Shown here: one piece after another, positions 1-9,199 of the stretch
Numbering within the stretch: position 1 is the stretch's first letter
Layout: each line of letters starts with the position of its first letter
Source: Chrysemys picta bellii
Lineage: Eukaryota; Chordata; Testudines; Emydidae
NCBI RefSeq assembly: GCF_011386835.1
Contig: NC_088796.1
Location: 88,519,468 to 88,583,467 of the forward strand
DNA: 64,000 nucleotides
Direction: 5' to 3'
Notes under the pieces: generated by a model
Seen by the model: only the letters and a program-made list of their open reading frames with translations
Told to the model about the DNA's origin: nothing
Databases searched by the model: none
Program-made: the position numbers and the translations under genes

Positions 1-1520
1 GTTTCTGCAGCAGTTTGGCTATTAGTGGGCATTTCTATTGGAGCAATGTTACTAGAGCCTACCTGTGGATAAGGCTGCCCCTGGAAGGCAGCAGGAGGAG
101 GAGACGATGTAGCCTGGTCTGTTCAGTCTCCTGCAAAGGACCAAGACCCATCTAATCTCTATGAGGTCTGGAGAGGGGTATTGATTTAATGCAGCTGGCT
201 AAATCCACCAGTATGTACATGAAGGTAGGGTCTCACCTCAGCTGAATCTAATGGGGCTGATTTCATTGACAGGCTGGGAGAGGGGTTTTATCTGGGACCT
301 TCTGTAATTGATGAATATTTGACTCCTCCTGTTTATTGTACTTTTATTGCTGTGGATGGGTACTATGACTCACAATGGTAAAGTGCAACATACACAGTGA
401 AAGGGTTTGTTTTCATAAACAAATGTGATATGCAATACAGCAATTTGTTTTTAAAACAGACAGAACATCAATACTTTAAATCCACTCAATGTTACAAAAT
501 ATCTAGACAAGAAGGAAATGGGCGGGGGTGGTGGGAAGATAGGAGGGGGAACTTAAAAAAAAATAAGTGCAAAAGTAGAAGAACAAATGTCACCATTGGA
601 TCTCTCTATAGCAAAGATCCAAGTTGATATGATTTTGTCTCCCCCCAAGTAAACCACAAAAGACAAGGCACACATTCAGACAAAGCCATATTATGTGAAT
701 ATAACTCTGTAGATTTGTAGAACATTGCAAGGTTCCAGGCCTCTTGAACTCATTCCAGTGTGGAAGGAGAGTCAATTTTCCCATTGCCTATAAGTAATGG
801 ACTGGGCAGCCAGTAACCCCCCCCACACACACACACCCTCCCCAAACTAGCGTCCAATTATCTGTGTGCCTTCCTATGAGTTCAAATACCCCTAGATACA
901 AGATTCTTGAGTACTTTGTACTGAAAAGCCAGTGTTTTTTCTTAATATGATATAAAACAAGTAACCAATATTAAGACAAGATGCCATATTTTTGTGGTAA
1001 ACAGAGAAAAACAGCATGAATCCATTTTTTACCTTTGCAGCAAAGATTTTAGTTAGAACAGGAAGTGGTGCAAACTGCATCTGTTACCATCAGTATCCTA
1101 AAACTGATGAAATCTCTTTCCTCATAATACCACAAAGTGTTACTCAAACTTAGTTGGTTAATGCAATGTTGCCACTCCTTTACAATATCTATAATGTAGA
1201 TGACAGCTGAACTTGGACCATTCTTTCACTGGTAGAAAACCTTGACTTAAAGGCTATGTACATGGAGAAGATCTTCCAGCCTCAGATATTCCCCTTGCCA
1301 GCACAGGAACAGAAAGGGCCATCCCTGGAGTATTGTCTATTTCAATGCTTTGAATACCCCTCTCCTAGGGCCTCAGAAGGTCTTTTTTGGGGTGGGGGAG
1401 TGGCAGTGTAGGGTCTATTCTTCCAATACCCAGCCCAGGTACCAGCTACTTTCTGTGGCATTGAAACCAGTTCAGCTCTCAAGTTCCCATTAAGAAGAGA
1501 GTTGCTACAGTTCAGAGTTA
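1..1520. other. Unassigned AT-rich DNA
   Basis: No credible gene is visible. Open frames on both strands are under 80 codons and show no recognisable domain. There is a short C-run and CA-run near 817-840. I see no clear repeat boundary before the hAT-like element at 1529. Confidence 0.5.
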
Positions 1521-1528
1521 TGCTAACT

Positions 1529-1748
1529 CAGTGGGTCTCAAACTTTTTTACTGGAGACCCCTTTCACATTGCAAGCCTCTGAGTGTGACCCCCCCCCCCA
1601 ATAAGTTAAACACACTGTTTAATATATTTAACACCATTATAAATGCTGGAGGCAAGCCGGGTTTGGGGTGGAGGTTGACAGCTCCTGACCCCCCATATAA
1701 TGACCTCGCAACCTCCTGAGGGGTCCTGACCCCGTTTGAGAACCCCTG
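1529..1748. mobile_element. hAT-like miniature element (MITE)
   Basis: The 220-bp element starts CAGTGGGTCTCAAAC and ends GTTTGAGAACCCCTG, so the ends are near-perfect inverted repeats of the CAG..CTG hAT type. It is flanked by 8-bp repeats, tgctaact at 1521-1528 and tgataact at 1749-1756, which match at 7 of 8 positions. Eight-base target duplications are typical of hAT transposons. It has no transposase, so it is a non-autonomous derivative. A related copy lies in the opposite orientation at 23468-23683. Confidence 0.85.
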
Positions 1749-1827
1749 TGATAACTGCTCTAGATCCCTTTCCATAGCTGCTATGGAGCACTATAGAGGA
1801 GCGATCTAGCAGATAACATGAAAGGGA

Positions 1828-1905
1828 AGACAGTTCAGCGGTTAGGGTGCTGGCCTACCACCAAGGAAATCTGAGGTCATTTCTACATAACCTTGGCTAA
1901 GTCAC
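1828..1905 (+). repeat. tRNA/MIR-like SINE fragment
   Basis: The segment contains an A-box-like GGTTAGGGTGCTGGCC, a weak B-box-like stretch, and then ccttggctaagtcacta, which resembles the core of MIR-type SINEs. It is short and diverged. The identification rests on these motifs only. Confidence 0.4.
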
Positions 1906-2224
1906 TAAGGGTGGGATCCACAAAAGGTACTTAGGCACCTAAGACCCAGATTTGGCTCCACAAGATTTCCACCGAACCCTGTAGGAGCCTAAATTCACTC
2001 AGTGACTAAGTTTTCAGGCAGGCACACTGGTGCCCCCCCCCCCCCAGGCATCTAGACCCTTATCTCCCATACAAGTCCCAGAGGGATTCATGATCTGGGG
2101 GAGGGTAAGTGTTTGGACACCTGTCTTGCATGCAGGGCCCAATAAAGTAGGCAGCCTCTGAGCATGCTTACCAGATTGGGGTCCATTCATAACCCAGTGT
2201 GAGGAAGAAGTGCCACCTTATAAC

Positions 2225-2725
2225 TTTTAAACCAGTGGTTAGAATATTCAGCGGGGTTGTGGGAGACCCAGGTTCAACCCTGTGCTAGAAGGGGAGGAAC
2301 AATTTGAATAGAGGTCTTTGCCCTCTCAGAGAGGGCTTTACCCATTGAGCTATGGGGTATTCTGAAGGGGTGGGAGGCTCCCTCAATCTTTGCACTATGT
2401 ATAAATAATGAGTGATTGGAGTAGGGGAGCTAGATACAGGGTCCCCTTCCCCCACCATGAGTGCCCTAACCTCTGGTCTGCACAGTCTCTCTATAGCACC
2501 CAGTGACTGTTCCATTGTGGACTATCCTACTGGGAGGTGGTAGATTCAAGTCCAGTCCCCCTACTCCAATCTTTCACTATATATCCACAATGGAACAGCT
2601 TCAACAGTAGAGATTGAGGGAGCCCCACATGAGAATATCCCATAGCTCAGTGGGTAATGCACTCTCCTTTCTTCCCTTTAGCAGAGACAGGGGAATTAAA
2701 CTTGGGTCTGCCATATCCCAGGCAA
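2225..2725. repeat. Foldback repeat with tRNA-like modules
   Basis: This is a large imperfect palindrome centred near 2505. The left arm reads, in order, a tRNA-like module (gtggttagaatattca, then gacccaggttcaaccc), a reversed ctcaatgggta module, and ggctccctcaatct. The right arm carries the same series in inverted order: agattgagggagcc near 2613, catagctcagtgggtaa near 2640, and then cagacccaagtttaattccc read on the minus strand. Inside, tgattggagtagggg near 2413 is mirrored near 2560-2575. There is no ORF of note. It is probably a dispersed, tRNA-derived hairpin repeat; the exact ends are uncertain. Confidence 0.6.
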
Positions 2726-2779
2726 ATGCTCTAACAAGTGATCTAAAAGTGACAAGGTGGGTGTGACCAAATGCACCCA

Positions 2780-3915
2780 TCTTCACACCCCACACACCAT
2801 TGTAGTATTTGTACTAAATATGCCTTGTGAAGTATCATTTGAAAACTAATAACTTGCTGGTCCATTATAGCATGGTGAAGTGTACATAGCAATATGGTGT
2901 AAAGTAATGAAATCCCCCTGTATGATATTTGTACATGGTCAAAAATTACAGAGCCTTGCCTAGGGAAAAGTTAAGCAGGTTTGTCCTAAATAAAGGAATG
3001 TATTTACCTCAATTTACATGTATGTTGTAAAGAGGGTCCTCAGACTGTGAGACGGGGAAGACAGGAGACAAGAAAAATGTGCATTTCAGCAAACAGAGGT
3101 GAGAAGATACAACATGCAATCTTCTTCACCAGACACCAAGTTGCCTTCTTTACTGTTGGAATGAACTTTAACTAGGGGTAAACCTCAGGAAAATGCATTT
3201 CAAAGGGTGACTGAACTGTAGAGTGGGGTAGGGGGGGCAAAACACCCTACCCTATCTCTCCCTATCAATCGCTCTCTTTTCCACCTAAGATAACGAAAGA
3301 AACAACCAATGGACCTGGGGAGCAAACCATGACCTGAAACTTGGCCAGCAATGTTACTGGGAACCTGTGGTAAGAATTTCACCTTAAATCAAGTCTAGTT
3401 TGTTAAATTCAGAAAGCATTTTCATCTTTATTTTTCTTATAAGCATTTCTGACTTTAGTGCCTTATACCTGTACTCACCTAAAAATCTATTTTTAGTTAA
3501 ATAAACTTGGTTTATTTCTCAATTAAAACTAATCCAGTGTTGTGAATTGTTGGGTAACACCATTTAAAGAAGCAGATTGTTGTATATTGATCCTTTAAAG
3601 GGGCAATGAACCTACTATATCTGGACTGTCCAGGAGAGGGCTGGACAGTACAGAACATTTTTTGGAGGAAATTCAGGACTGGGAGTGTGTTGGGGATCAC
3701 CCTGGAAGTAGTAAGAGAGACTACTGGAAGCCAGAGTGCAGCTGATGTTTGCTAAGAGGCTGCTGGGGTCAGAGTTGTGGACCAGGGCTATGGCTATACA
3801 CAGACACTCAAGGTGTGACCTGCTGGATGTTGTTTTAGCCCAGGTTGGGAGCTACAGCAGCAAAGCATTGTGGGGCATTGCAGGGCAGCAAGTGCTTGCC
3901 ATACAACCCCTCAGC
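2780..3915 (+). repeat. LTR-like dispersed repeat (copy A)
   Basis: This stretch aligns by eye, with many substitutions, to the reverse complement of about 15905-17010. Shared landmarks are tttgaaaactaataacttgctg near 2836, the LTR-like 'accacctaagataa' area near 3280, and ctggactgtccaggagagggctggac near 3620, shortened here to key words. An AATAAA signal lies near 3500. The length, internal poly(A) signal and lack of coding capacity suggest an old solo LTR of an ERV-like element. I could not define TG/CA ends or a target duplication. The 143-codon frame at 3736 has no recognisable domain and starts inside the repeat. Confidence 0.5.
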
Positions 3916-4665
3916 ATAGCTCATGTTTGGAGCTTCCCCTTTGCTTCCTGTTCCTTCTACTTATATCCTCCCAGTTACCTCATTAGCCAAGTAATTACCA
4001 CCCATGTACTCATAATCCCCCAACAGAACATATTTAATGGCTCAGAGCTGAGTTTGCACCCTTCTTTATGCTGTAGTACCATCACTGATCAGGGGGCTGC
4101 TGCTATCATAGTCCTCTTTTGGGCATCAAAGTATTTGTATCACCCATCACAGTCCTCTTCTCCTTAAGTGGATGCATAGCAGAGGAAAATCATGCCAAGT
4201 TTTCCTGGTATTTTGGCCACTATTCATTGATCTCTTTGCAGGTGGAAGTTATCTGGACCCATGTAATTTAGTTTGGCTGTTACCATAATGTACTAGATGT
4301 GCCATTACACTTCCATACACAACCCTTCAATTCTGAATTGTGGGATCATCAATTTCTATCTGAGAAATGGTGTTTGTGATATTCATTCCCTCACAGGCCC
4401 ATAGTTTGGAGCATCAATATCAAATGAACTGTGTAAAAGCTGTTTTTTGAGATTGGGACTCTCAGAATTTATTCCCATTTAGATAATTGATCTTCCCTCT
4501 TCTGAGTTAATTATTCATCCTTTTGAAGAGGAACATTTGAATAAGAATGAATGCTACAGCCAGGAACTTCCCCCGCATTGTTTCTGCACTCATGTATTAT
4601 GGACTGTACACTCGCTGCCAATATTCCATTTAAATGAATTGAGTGCTTTGATTTAGGCATTTTGA
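3916..4665. other. Unassigned AT-rich DNA
   Basis: No gene, RNA or clear repeat was recognised between the LTR-like repeat and the CACTG-ended transposon. Confidence 0.4.
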
Positions 4666-5065
4666 TTACACTGGTCTACAATTTTTGAGAAGTCGTCTGC
4701 TTCAGAGATAAAATGTGCTATTTATTATGTATTTTGATGTGCTGAATTCAAATATGACAATTAAAACAACTGATTGGCTACTGTTTCTAAGATATTTAAG
4801 TTTTTACATTTTATGTCTATGTATATTGTGTAGATAGTAGAGTTTTAATCATAAATTGTAAACCTAGGTCTTCTCATGTGTTTATGGTTGCTTTACATGA
4901 TAATATTTCACCTGTCCTGTTTATGTAACACTTTAAAAATCAGCAAAAGGGTTATATAAATAAAATTTATTATGAAACAAAAGGCAAAAAACTATTATGT
5001 ACATAGTTTAGTCCTATTCAGTGTCTACTCGGCGCTTCTTGGCTTGTCTCTTGTATTCATTAAAT

Positions 5066-5070
5066 GGAGC
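5066..5070. repeat. 5-bp target site duplication (left)
   Basis: GGAGC lies immediately before the 5' LTR and is repeated at 9195-9199 immediately after the 3' LTR. The uninterrupted relative at 61530 shows a single GGAGC in the same context, which proves the duplication arose on insertion. Confidence 0.95.
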
Positions 5071-5532
5071 TGTGACGAACTGGGCCTGTTCTCACTGTGG
5101 TCTGTGAATGCTGACAGGGGAGTGTGCTGGGATAGTCTGCATTGGAGGATGGGATCGGCCCGGGGGCGCATTCCTGGGAGTGTAACATGAGAACCCAGGA
5201 AGGGGTTGAAGGCCAGGTGACTCCTTAGCCTGGGAAACTGAACAAAGGCGGTGGGAGGGGTCGCTGAAGGGAGAGTGCTGGAAGCGAGCTGGAGAGATGG
5301 CTGGGAGACAGAGATGGCTCTGACCCCCCCCGAAGGGGGGCGGGCTGGGAGGCCCTGGGACCCCAAGCTGGACTTAACTGAGGGGGTCCTGTTGTCTGTG
5401 CCTGCAAGACCTGTCTTGGACTGTACTCCTGTCATCCAAATAAACCTTCTGCTTTACTGGCTGGCTGAGAGTCATGGTGAATCGCAGGAAGCCGGGGGTG
5501 CAGGGCCCTGAGTCCCCCAATACTCCGTGACA
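5071..5532 (+). repeat. 5' LTR
   Basis: The LTR starts TGTGACGAAC and ends CCGTGACA. It is 462 bp and GC-rich compared with the surroundings. A poly(A) signal AATAAA lies at 5439-5444. It carries one more C than the 3' LTR in the run near 5322; otherwise the two read as identical. Confidence 0.95.
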
Positions 5533-5534
5533 AC

Positions 5535-5552
5535 TGGTGGCAGCGGTGGGAT
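5535..5552 (+). promoter_or_regulatory. Primer-binding site, tRNA-Leu-like
   Basis: TGGTGGCAGCGGTGGGAT begins two bases after the 5' LTR. It matches the complement of a vertebrate tRNA-Leu 3' end at about 15 of 18 positions as I recall that sequence, beginning with the universal TGG (complement of CCA). It would prime minus-strand DNA synthesis. Confidence 0.7.
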
Positions 5553-5872
5553 CTACTGCACCCCGTGGACGGCGCTTCCTGCAGTAAGTGACTGGGGAGC
5601 AGTAAAACGAAGGGGGATTGATGGGGACCAGGCACGCTGAAGAGTGGGAGAGAGACGGTTATTACCCCTGGGAGTGTGTGACCAGCGAGAAGGACTTTTG
5701 CAGTAACAGGGTCCCCCGGGGGGATCGCAGCGAGTGGTCCCAGGGGCGGAGGAGTCTGCAGCTCGACCCTGGCAGAGAGGTGGTGACCTCGAGAAGGGCT
5801 GGCACACTAGGGGTCCCCCTGGGAACTGTGGGGAGCTGTGAGCCCACAGGCCGGTGAGTGGCCAGCAGGAAG

Positions 5873-8695
5873 ATGTATGCCAAGCGGCTTAAGAGCGACC
5901 TGGTGGAGCTGTGCAAGCAGAGGCAGCCGCACATTGGGAGGCTCACCAAAGAACAGCTCATTGCCCAGCTGGAGGCGGAAGATCGCGCGAATGAACTGAT
6001 CCCTGTGTCTCAGGGAAGCAGCCTGGCAAATGCAGCGCAGGCACCAGTGTCTGTCCCAGCTGGGAGTGGTCAGCCCGCTGCTGAGGGCTTCCCGAGACCC
6101 CTCCTTCCTATGCCTAGGGGAAGGGTGGGGAGGAGCCCAGCAAATACCGAAGGCGCCGTGACCCCCCCGGCCAGCGGGGGGTCCCCCCGGCGAAGCTCGC
6201 CGGCCAGCAGAGGATCCTCCCGGCGACGTTCGGCATCCGGGGAGCGGAATTGGCTGGAATGGGAGAAAGAGCTAAAACTGAGGGAGCTGGAGGATCGTGA
6301 ACAACAGAGACAGCATGAAGAGAGACAGCGTCAGCATGAACGGGAGGAGAAAGAGAGACAGCATCAGCGTGAACGGGAGGAGAAAGAGAGACAGCATCAG
6401 CGTGAAGAGAGACAGAGACAGCATGAACGGGAGGAGAATGAGAGACAGAGACAGCATGAAGAGAGACAGAGACAGGAGAATGAGAGACAGCGTCAGCATG
6501 ACCTGGAACTGGCGAGATTGAAGGGCAGCGAACCCCCGGCTGCGGTGAGTGAGGGGGGACCCAGGACTGCACGGAGCTTTGATAAGTGCATCATGGCCCC
6601 ATACAAGGAGGGGGAGGACATGGATGACTTCCTGGAGGCCTTTGAGACGGCCTGCGAGCTGCACCGGGTGGATCCCGCGGACAGACTCCGGGTCCTTACC
6701 CCCTTACTGGACCCCAAATCCGTGGCATTGTACCGCCAACTGGGAGAGGCAGAGAAAGGGGACTACGAACTATTCAAAAAGGCCCTGCTACGTGAGTTTG
6801 GGCTGACTCCTGAGATGTACCGGGAAAGGTTCCGGAGTCAAGATAAAACCCCTGAGATCTCATATCTGCAACTAGCCGTCCGCATGGAAGGATACGCCAG
6901 CAAGTGGGCCGGTGGGGCCCAGACGAAGGAGGACCTGATTAAACTGCTGGTACTGGAGCAACTGTATGAGCGGTGCCCATCCGACCTGAGGCTGTGGTTG
7001 GTGGACAGAAAGCCAGAGAACCCGCGACATGCCGGGCAGCTGGCTGATGAGTTTGTAAAGAGCCGGTCAGGGGGTGGCAGGGAGGAGCCCCAAAGGAACA
7101 GGCCCGCCGCGATGCAGAGAGAGAGTCACCCTGGGACCTCCCAAAGGGGGAATATTGGGAATCCCCTCCCCCGGGAAATGCCCAGCATCAGGGACAACCG
7201 ACCGGCTCGAGGGGACCCACGGGACCTGAGCTGCTATTACTGCGGCCGAAGAGGCCACGTTCGGGCCCAGTGCCCCAAGCTCAAGGACAGACTGAGCAGA
7301 CCGAACCCGCACCGGGTTAACTTGGTAGAGGCCCAGACGGACGAGGGGCAGGCTTCTCACGCAAGAGGGGCTGGCAGCTTATCAACTGCTCAAGAAAGAG
7401 AAGGGCCCCAGGCCAGCTTCTCTGGGGGGCCAGATGCTCCGGATTCAAAGTTCTCCGTTTACAGGGTTGGCGCGGGGCTGTCCCTGCGGAGCGAGTGCCT
7501 TGTTCCCCTGGAGGTGGATGGGAAGAAAGTTTATGGATACTGGGACACGGGCGCAGAGGTGACACTGGCCCGGCCCGAGGTGGTGGCCCCAGATCGGGTG
7601 GTGCCCAACACCTTCCTGACCCTGACCGGGGTGGGCGGGACCCCATTCAAGGTTCCCGTAGCGAGGGTACACCTGAAATGGGGGGCCAAGGAGGGCCCCA
7701 AGGACGTGGGAGTGCACCACCATTTGCCCACTGAGGTGTTGATGGGGGGGGACCTAGAGGACTGGCCAAGCAGCCCCCAGACCGCCTTAGTTGTGACCCG
7801 CAGTCAGAGCCGGCGAGGGGCACTGCGCCCTGGCCTTGAGGGGGGTGCCTTGCCTGAGGCGCAGGACCCTAACCTGGTGGGGAGGGAACGCCCAGGGACA
7901 CGGCTCAGGGAGGCTGCAGCTTCGGACCCAGCGGGCGAGAAAGAGCAGGTGGCCATCCCTGTCCCAGCTGCTGAGTTCCAGGCCGAGTTACAGAGAGATC
8001 CCTCCTTGCGGAAGATAAGGGACCTGGCCGACCTCAATGCGGTACAGACCATGGGACGAGGTGGCCGGAAAAGGTTCCTGTGGGAGAAGGGGTTCCTGTA
8101 CCGAGAATGGGCTCCCCCAGGGAAAATGGAGTCAGGGGGGATCAGGAGGCAGCTGGTGGTACCCCAGAAGTATCGCCGCCAGCTGCTGTGCCGGGCCCAT
8201 GACATTCCTCTCTCAGGGCACCAGGGAACCTGGCGTACCCAGCAGAGGCTGCTACGGAGCTTTTACTGGCCTGGGGTCTTTGTTACTGTCCGACAGTACT
8301 GCGGATCCTGTGACCTCTGTCAGAGGGGGAGGAAAGCCTGGGACAAGGGGAAAACGGCTTTAGGACCCTTGCCCAGCATAGAGGAGCCTTTCCGGAGGGT
8401 GGCCAAGGTAAAAAGGGCGGCTCTGAACCAAGAGAGCCCAAAGCACAGACCTCCAGACTGGAGCGCTGGGAGAAGACCACAGCCCAGTTGGAGCCCCAGA
8501 GGTATGGGGGTGGGAAAAGGGCACAGGCCGCATAAACCTTCCCACATGCGAACTGCGAGTGCCATCAAGCACCCCAACCTAAGGGGGGGCGTGAAACTGG
8601 AGGGGCCTGGTGTAATTCTCACCAAGGAATGGGAGGGATGCGGGGGCATCCATGGGAACGGGGATAGGTTCGAACTTCCCCGGGTCACTGGCTAA
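5873..8695 (+). CDS. Gag-protease-integrase(N-term) polyprotein of LTR retrotransposon
   Basis: One open frame of 940 codons. I start it at the first ATG (5873); the frame is open from a GTG at 5858, which may be a mutated start. Order of parts: a basic SAP-like N-terminus (KRLKSDLVELCKQR..GRLTKEQLIAQLE, about residues 3-37); a Gln/Arg/Glu/His-rich repeat coiled coil (about 140-215); a Gmr1-type capsid with a SCAN-like C-terminal helix set (YRERFRSQ..TKEDLIKLLVLEQL, about 320-400); a CCHC zinc knuckle C454-C457-H462-C467; an aspartic protease with DTGA at 558-561; and an integrase HHCC finger H776, H783, C813, C816. After residue about 845 the frame runs into sequence with no recognisable domain, so the integrase DDE core, RT and RNase H are missing. 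Gag would package RNA, and the protease would cleave the polyprotein. The frame is intact, so a protein could be made. Confidence 0.88.
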   Translation: MYAKRLKSDLVELCKQRQPHIGRLTKEQLIAQLEAEDRANELIPVSQGSSLANAAQAPVSVPAGSGQPAAEGFPRPLLPMPRGRVGRSPANTEGAVTPPASGGSPRRSSPASRGSSRRRSASGERNWLEWEKELKLRELEDREQQRQHEERQRQHEREEKERQHQREREEKERQHQREERQRQHEREENERQRQHEERQRQENERQRQHDLELARLKGSEPPAAVSEGGPRTARSFDKCIMAPYKEGEDMDDFLEAFETACELHRVDPADRLRVLTPLLDPKSVALYRQLGEAEKGDYELFKKALLREFGLTPEMYRERFRSQDKTPEISYLQLAVRMEGYASKWAGGAQTKEDLIKLLVLEQLYERCPSDLRLWLVDRKPENPRHAGQLADEFVKSRSGGGREEPQRNRPAAMQRESHPGTSQRGNIGNPLPREMPSIRDNRPARGDPRDLSCYYCGRRGHVRAQCPKLKDRLSRPNPHRVNLVEAQTDEGQASHARGAGSLSTAQEREGPQASFSGGPDAPDSKFSVYRVGAGLSLRSECLVPLEVDGKKVYGYWDTGAEVTLARPEVVAPDRVVPNTFLTLTGVGGTPFKVPVARVHLKWGAKEGPKDVGVHHHLPTEVLMGGDLEDWPSSPQTALVVTRSQSRRGALRPGLEGGALPEAQDPNLVGRERPGTRLREAAASDPAGEKEQVAIPVPAAEFQAELQRDPSLRKIRDLADLNAVQTMGRGGRKRFLWEKGFLYREWAPPGKMESGGIRRQLVVPQKYRRQLLCRAHDIPLSGHQGTWRTQQRLLRSFYWPGVFVTVRQYCGSCDLCQRGRKAWDKGKTALGPLPSIEEPFRRVAKVKRAALNQESPKHRPPDWSAGRRPQPSWSPRGMGVGKGHRPHKPSHMRTASAIKHPNLRGGVKLEGPGVILTKEWEGCGGIHGNGDRFELPRVTG
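6294..6508 (+). repeat. Tandem repeat within gag (QRQHEREE coiled coil)
   Basis: Imperfect units built from gagagacag, catgaacggg and aggagaa repeat several times and encode runs such as ERQRQHEREE. All unit lengths are multiples of three, so the frame is kept. Such repeats change length easily, and copy number probably varies among family members. Confidence 0.75.
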
Positions 8696-8720
8696 AGTGA
8701 CCCTGCTCAGTTCGGTCTCG

Positions 8721-8733
8721 AAGGGGGGAGAGA
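8721..8733 (+). promoter_or_regulatory. Polypurine tract
   Basis: AAGGGGGGAGAGA lies directly against the 3' LTR start. This is the expected place and composition for the plus-strand DNA primer of an LTR retrotransposon. Confidence 0.85.
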
Positions 8734-9194
8734 TGTGACGAACTGGGCCTGTTCTCACTGTGGTCTGTGAATGCTGACAGGGGAGTGTGCTGGGATAGTC
8801 TGCATTGGAGGATGGGATCGGCCCGGGGGCGCATTCCTGGGAGTGTAACATGAGAACCCAGGAAGGGGTTGAAGGCCAGGTGACTCCTTAGCCTGGGAAA
8901 CTGAACAAAGGCGGTGGGAGGGGTCGCTGAAGGGAGAGTGCTGGAAGCGAGCTGGAGAGATGGCTGGGAGACAGAGATGGCTCTGACCCCCCCGAAGGGG
9001 GGCGGGCTGGGAGGCCCTGGGACCCCAAGCTGGACTTAACTGAGGGGGTCCTGTTGTCTGTGCCTGCAAGACCTGTCTTGGACTGTACTCCTGTCATCCA
9101 AATAAACCTTCTGCTTTACTGGCTGGCTGAGAGTCATGGTGAATCGCAGGAAGCCGGGGGTGCAGGGCCCTGAGTCCCCCAATACTCCGTGACA
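8734..9194 (+). repeat. 3' LTR
   Basis: The 461-bp direct repeat of the 5' LTR begins TGTGACGAAC and ends CCGTGACA. It is followed by the target duplication GGAGC (9195-9199). Confidence 0.95.
9101..9106 (+). terminator. Poly(A) signal in 3' LTR
   Basis: AATAAA about 90 bases before the LTR end is the likely polyadenylation signal for the element transcript. The same hexamer is in the 5' LTR at 5439-5444. Confidence 0.6.
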
Positions 9195-9199
9195 GGAGC
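9195..9199. repeat. 5-bp target site duplication (right)
   Basis: GGAGC is the second copy of the duplication made when the LTR element inserted into the CACTG-ended transposon. Confidence 0.95.

Larger units (their letters stand above)
5071..9194 (+). mobile_element. Young LTR retrotransposon, Gmr1/Ty3-gypsy-like, internally deleted
   Basis: This complete 4124-bp LTR element is flanked by the 5-bp duplication GGAGC. The 5' LTR (462 bp) and 3' LTR (461 bp) begin TG, end CA, and differ by eye only in the length of one C-run, so the insertion is recent. A tRNA-Leu-like primer-binding site follows the 5' LTR and a purine tract precedes the 3' LTR. The single ORF runs gag, protease, then integrase zinc finger, and lacks the integrase core, reverse transcriptase and RNase H. 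Integrase directly after protease fits the Gmr1-like group, in which integrase precedes RT. It cannot be autonomous and would need enzymes from a full-length relative. Confidence 0.92.

Noticed and set aside
3736..4167. 143-codon plus-strand frame
   Set aside because: It starts inside an LTR-like repeat and runs into flank, shows no domain, and the related copy at 15.9-17.0 kb does not keep it by eye.
5025..5435. 136-codon antisense frame in the 5' LTR
   Set aside because: It lies opposite the LTR, crosses the insertion boundary into the host transposon, and has no domain. It is a composition artefact of GC-rich sequence.
6294..6508. CRISPR-like regular repeats
   Set aside because: The units are contiguous, vary in length by codons, encode part of gag, and lack spacers; the genome is vertebrate.
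6114..6664. Antisense frames of 130-152 codons rich in Ser/Leu/Val/His repeats
   Set aside because: They mirror the Gln/Arg/Glu repeat region of gag on the other strand; the repeat simply lacks stops in several frames.
7317..8688. Several 90-133-codon frames opposite or within the gag-protease ORF
   Set aside because: They overlap a frame with clear domains, show no motif of their own, and are expected from the high GC content.
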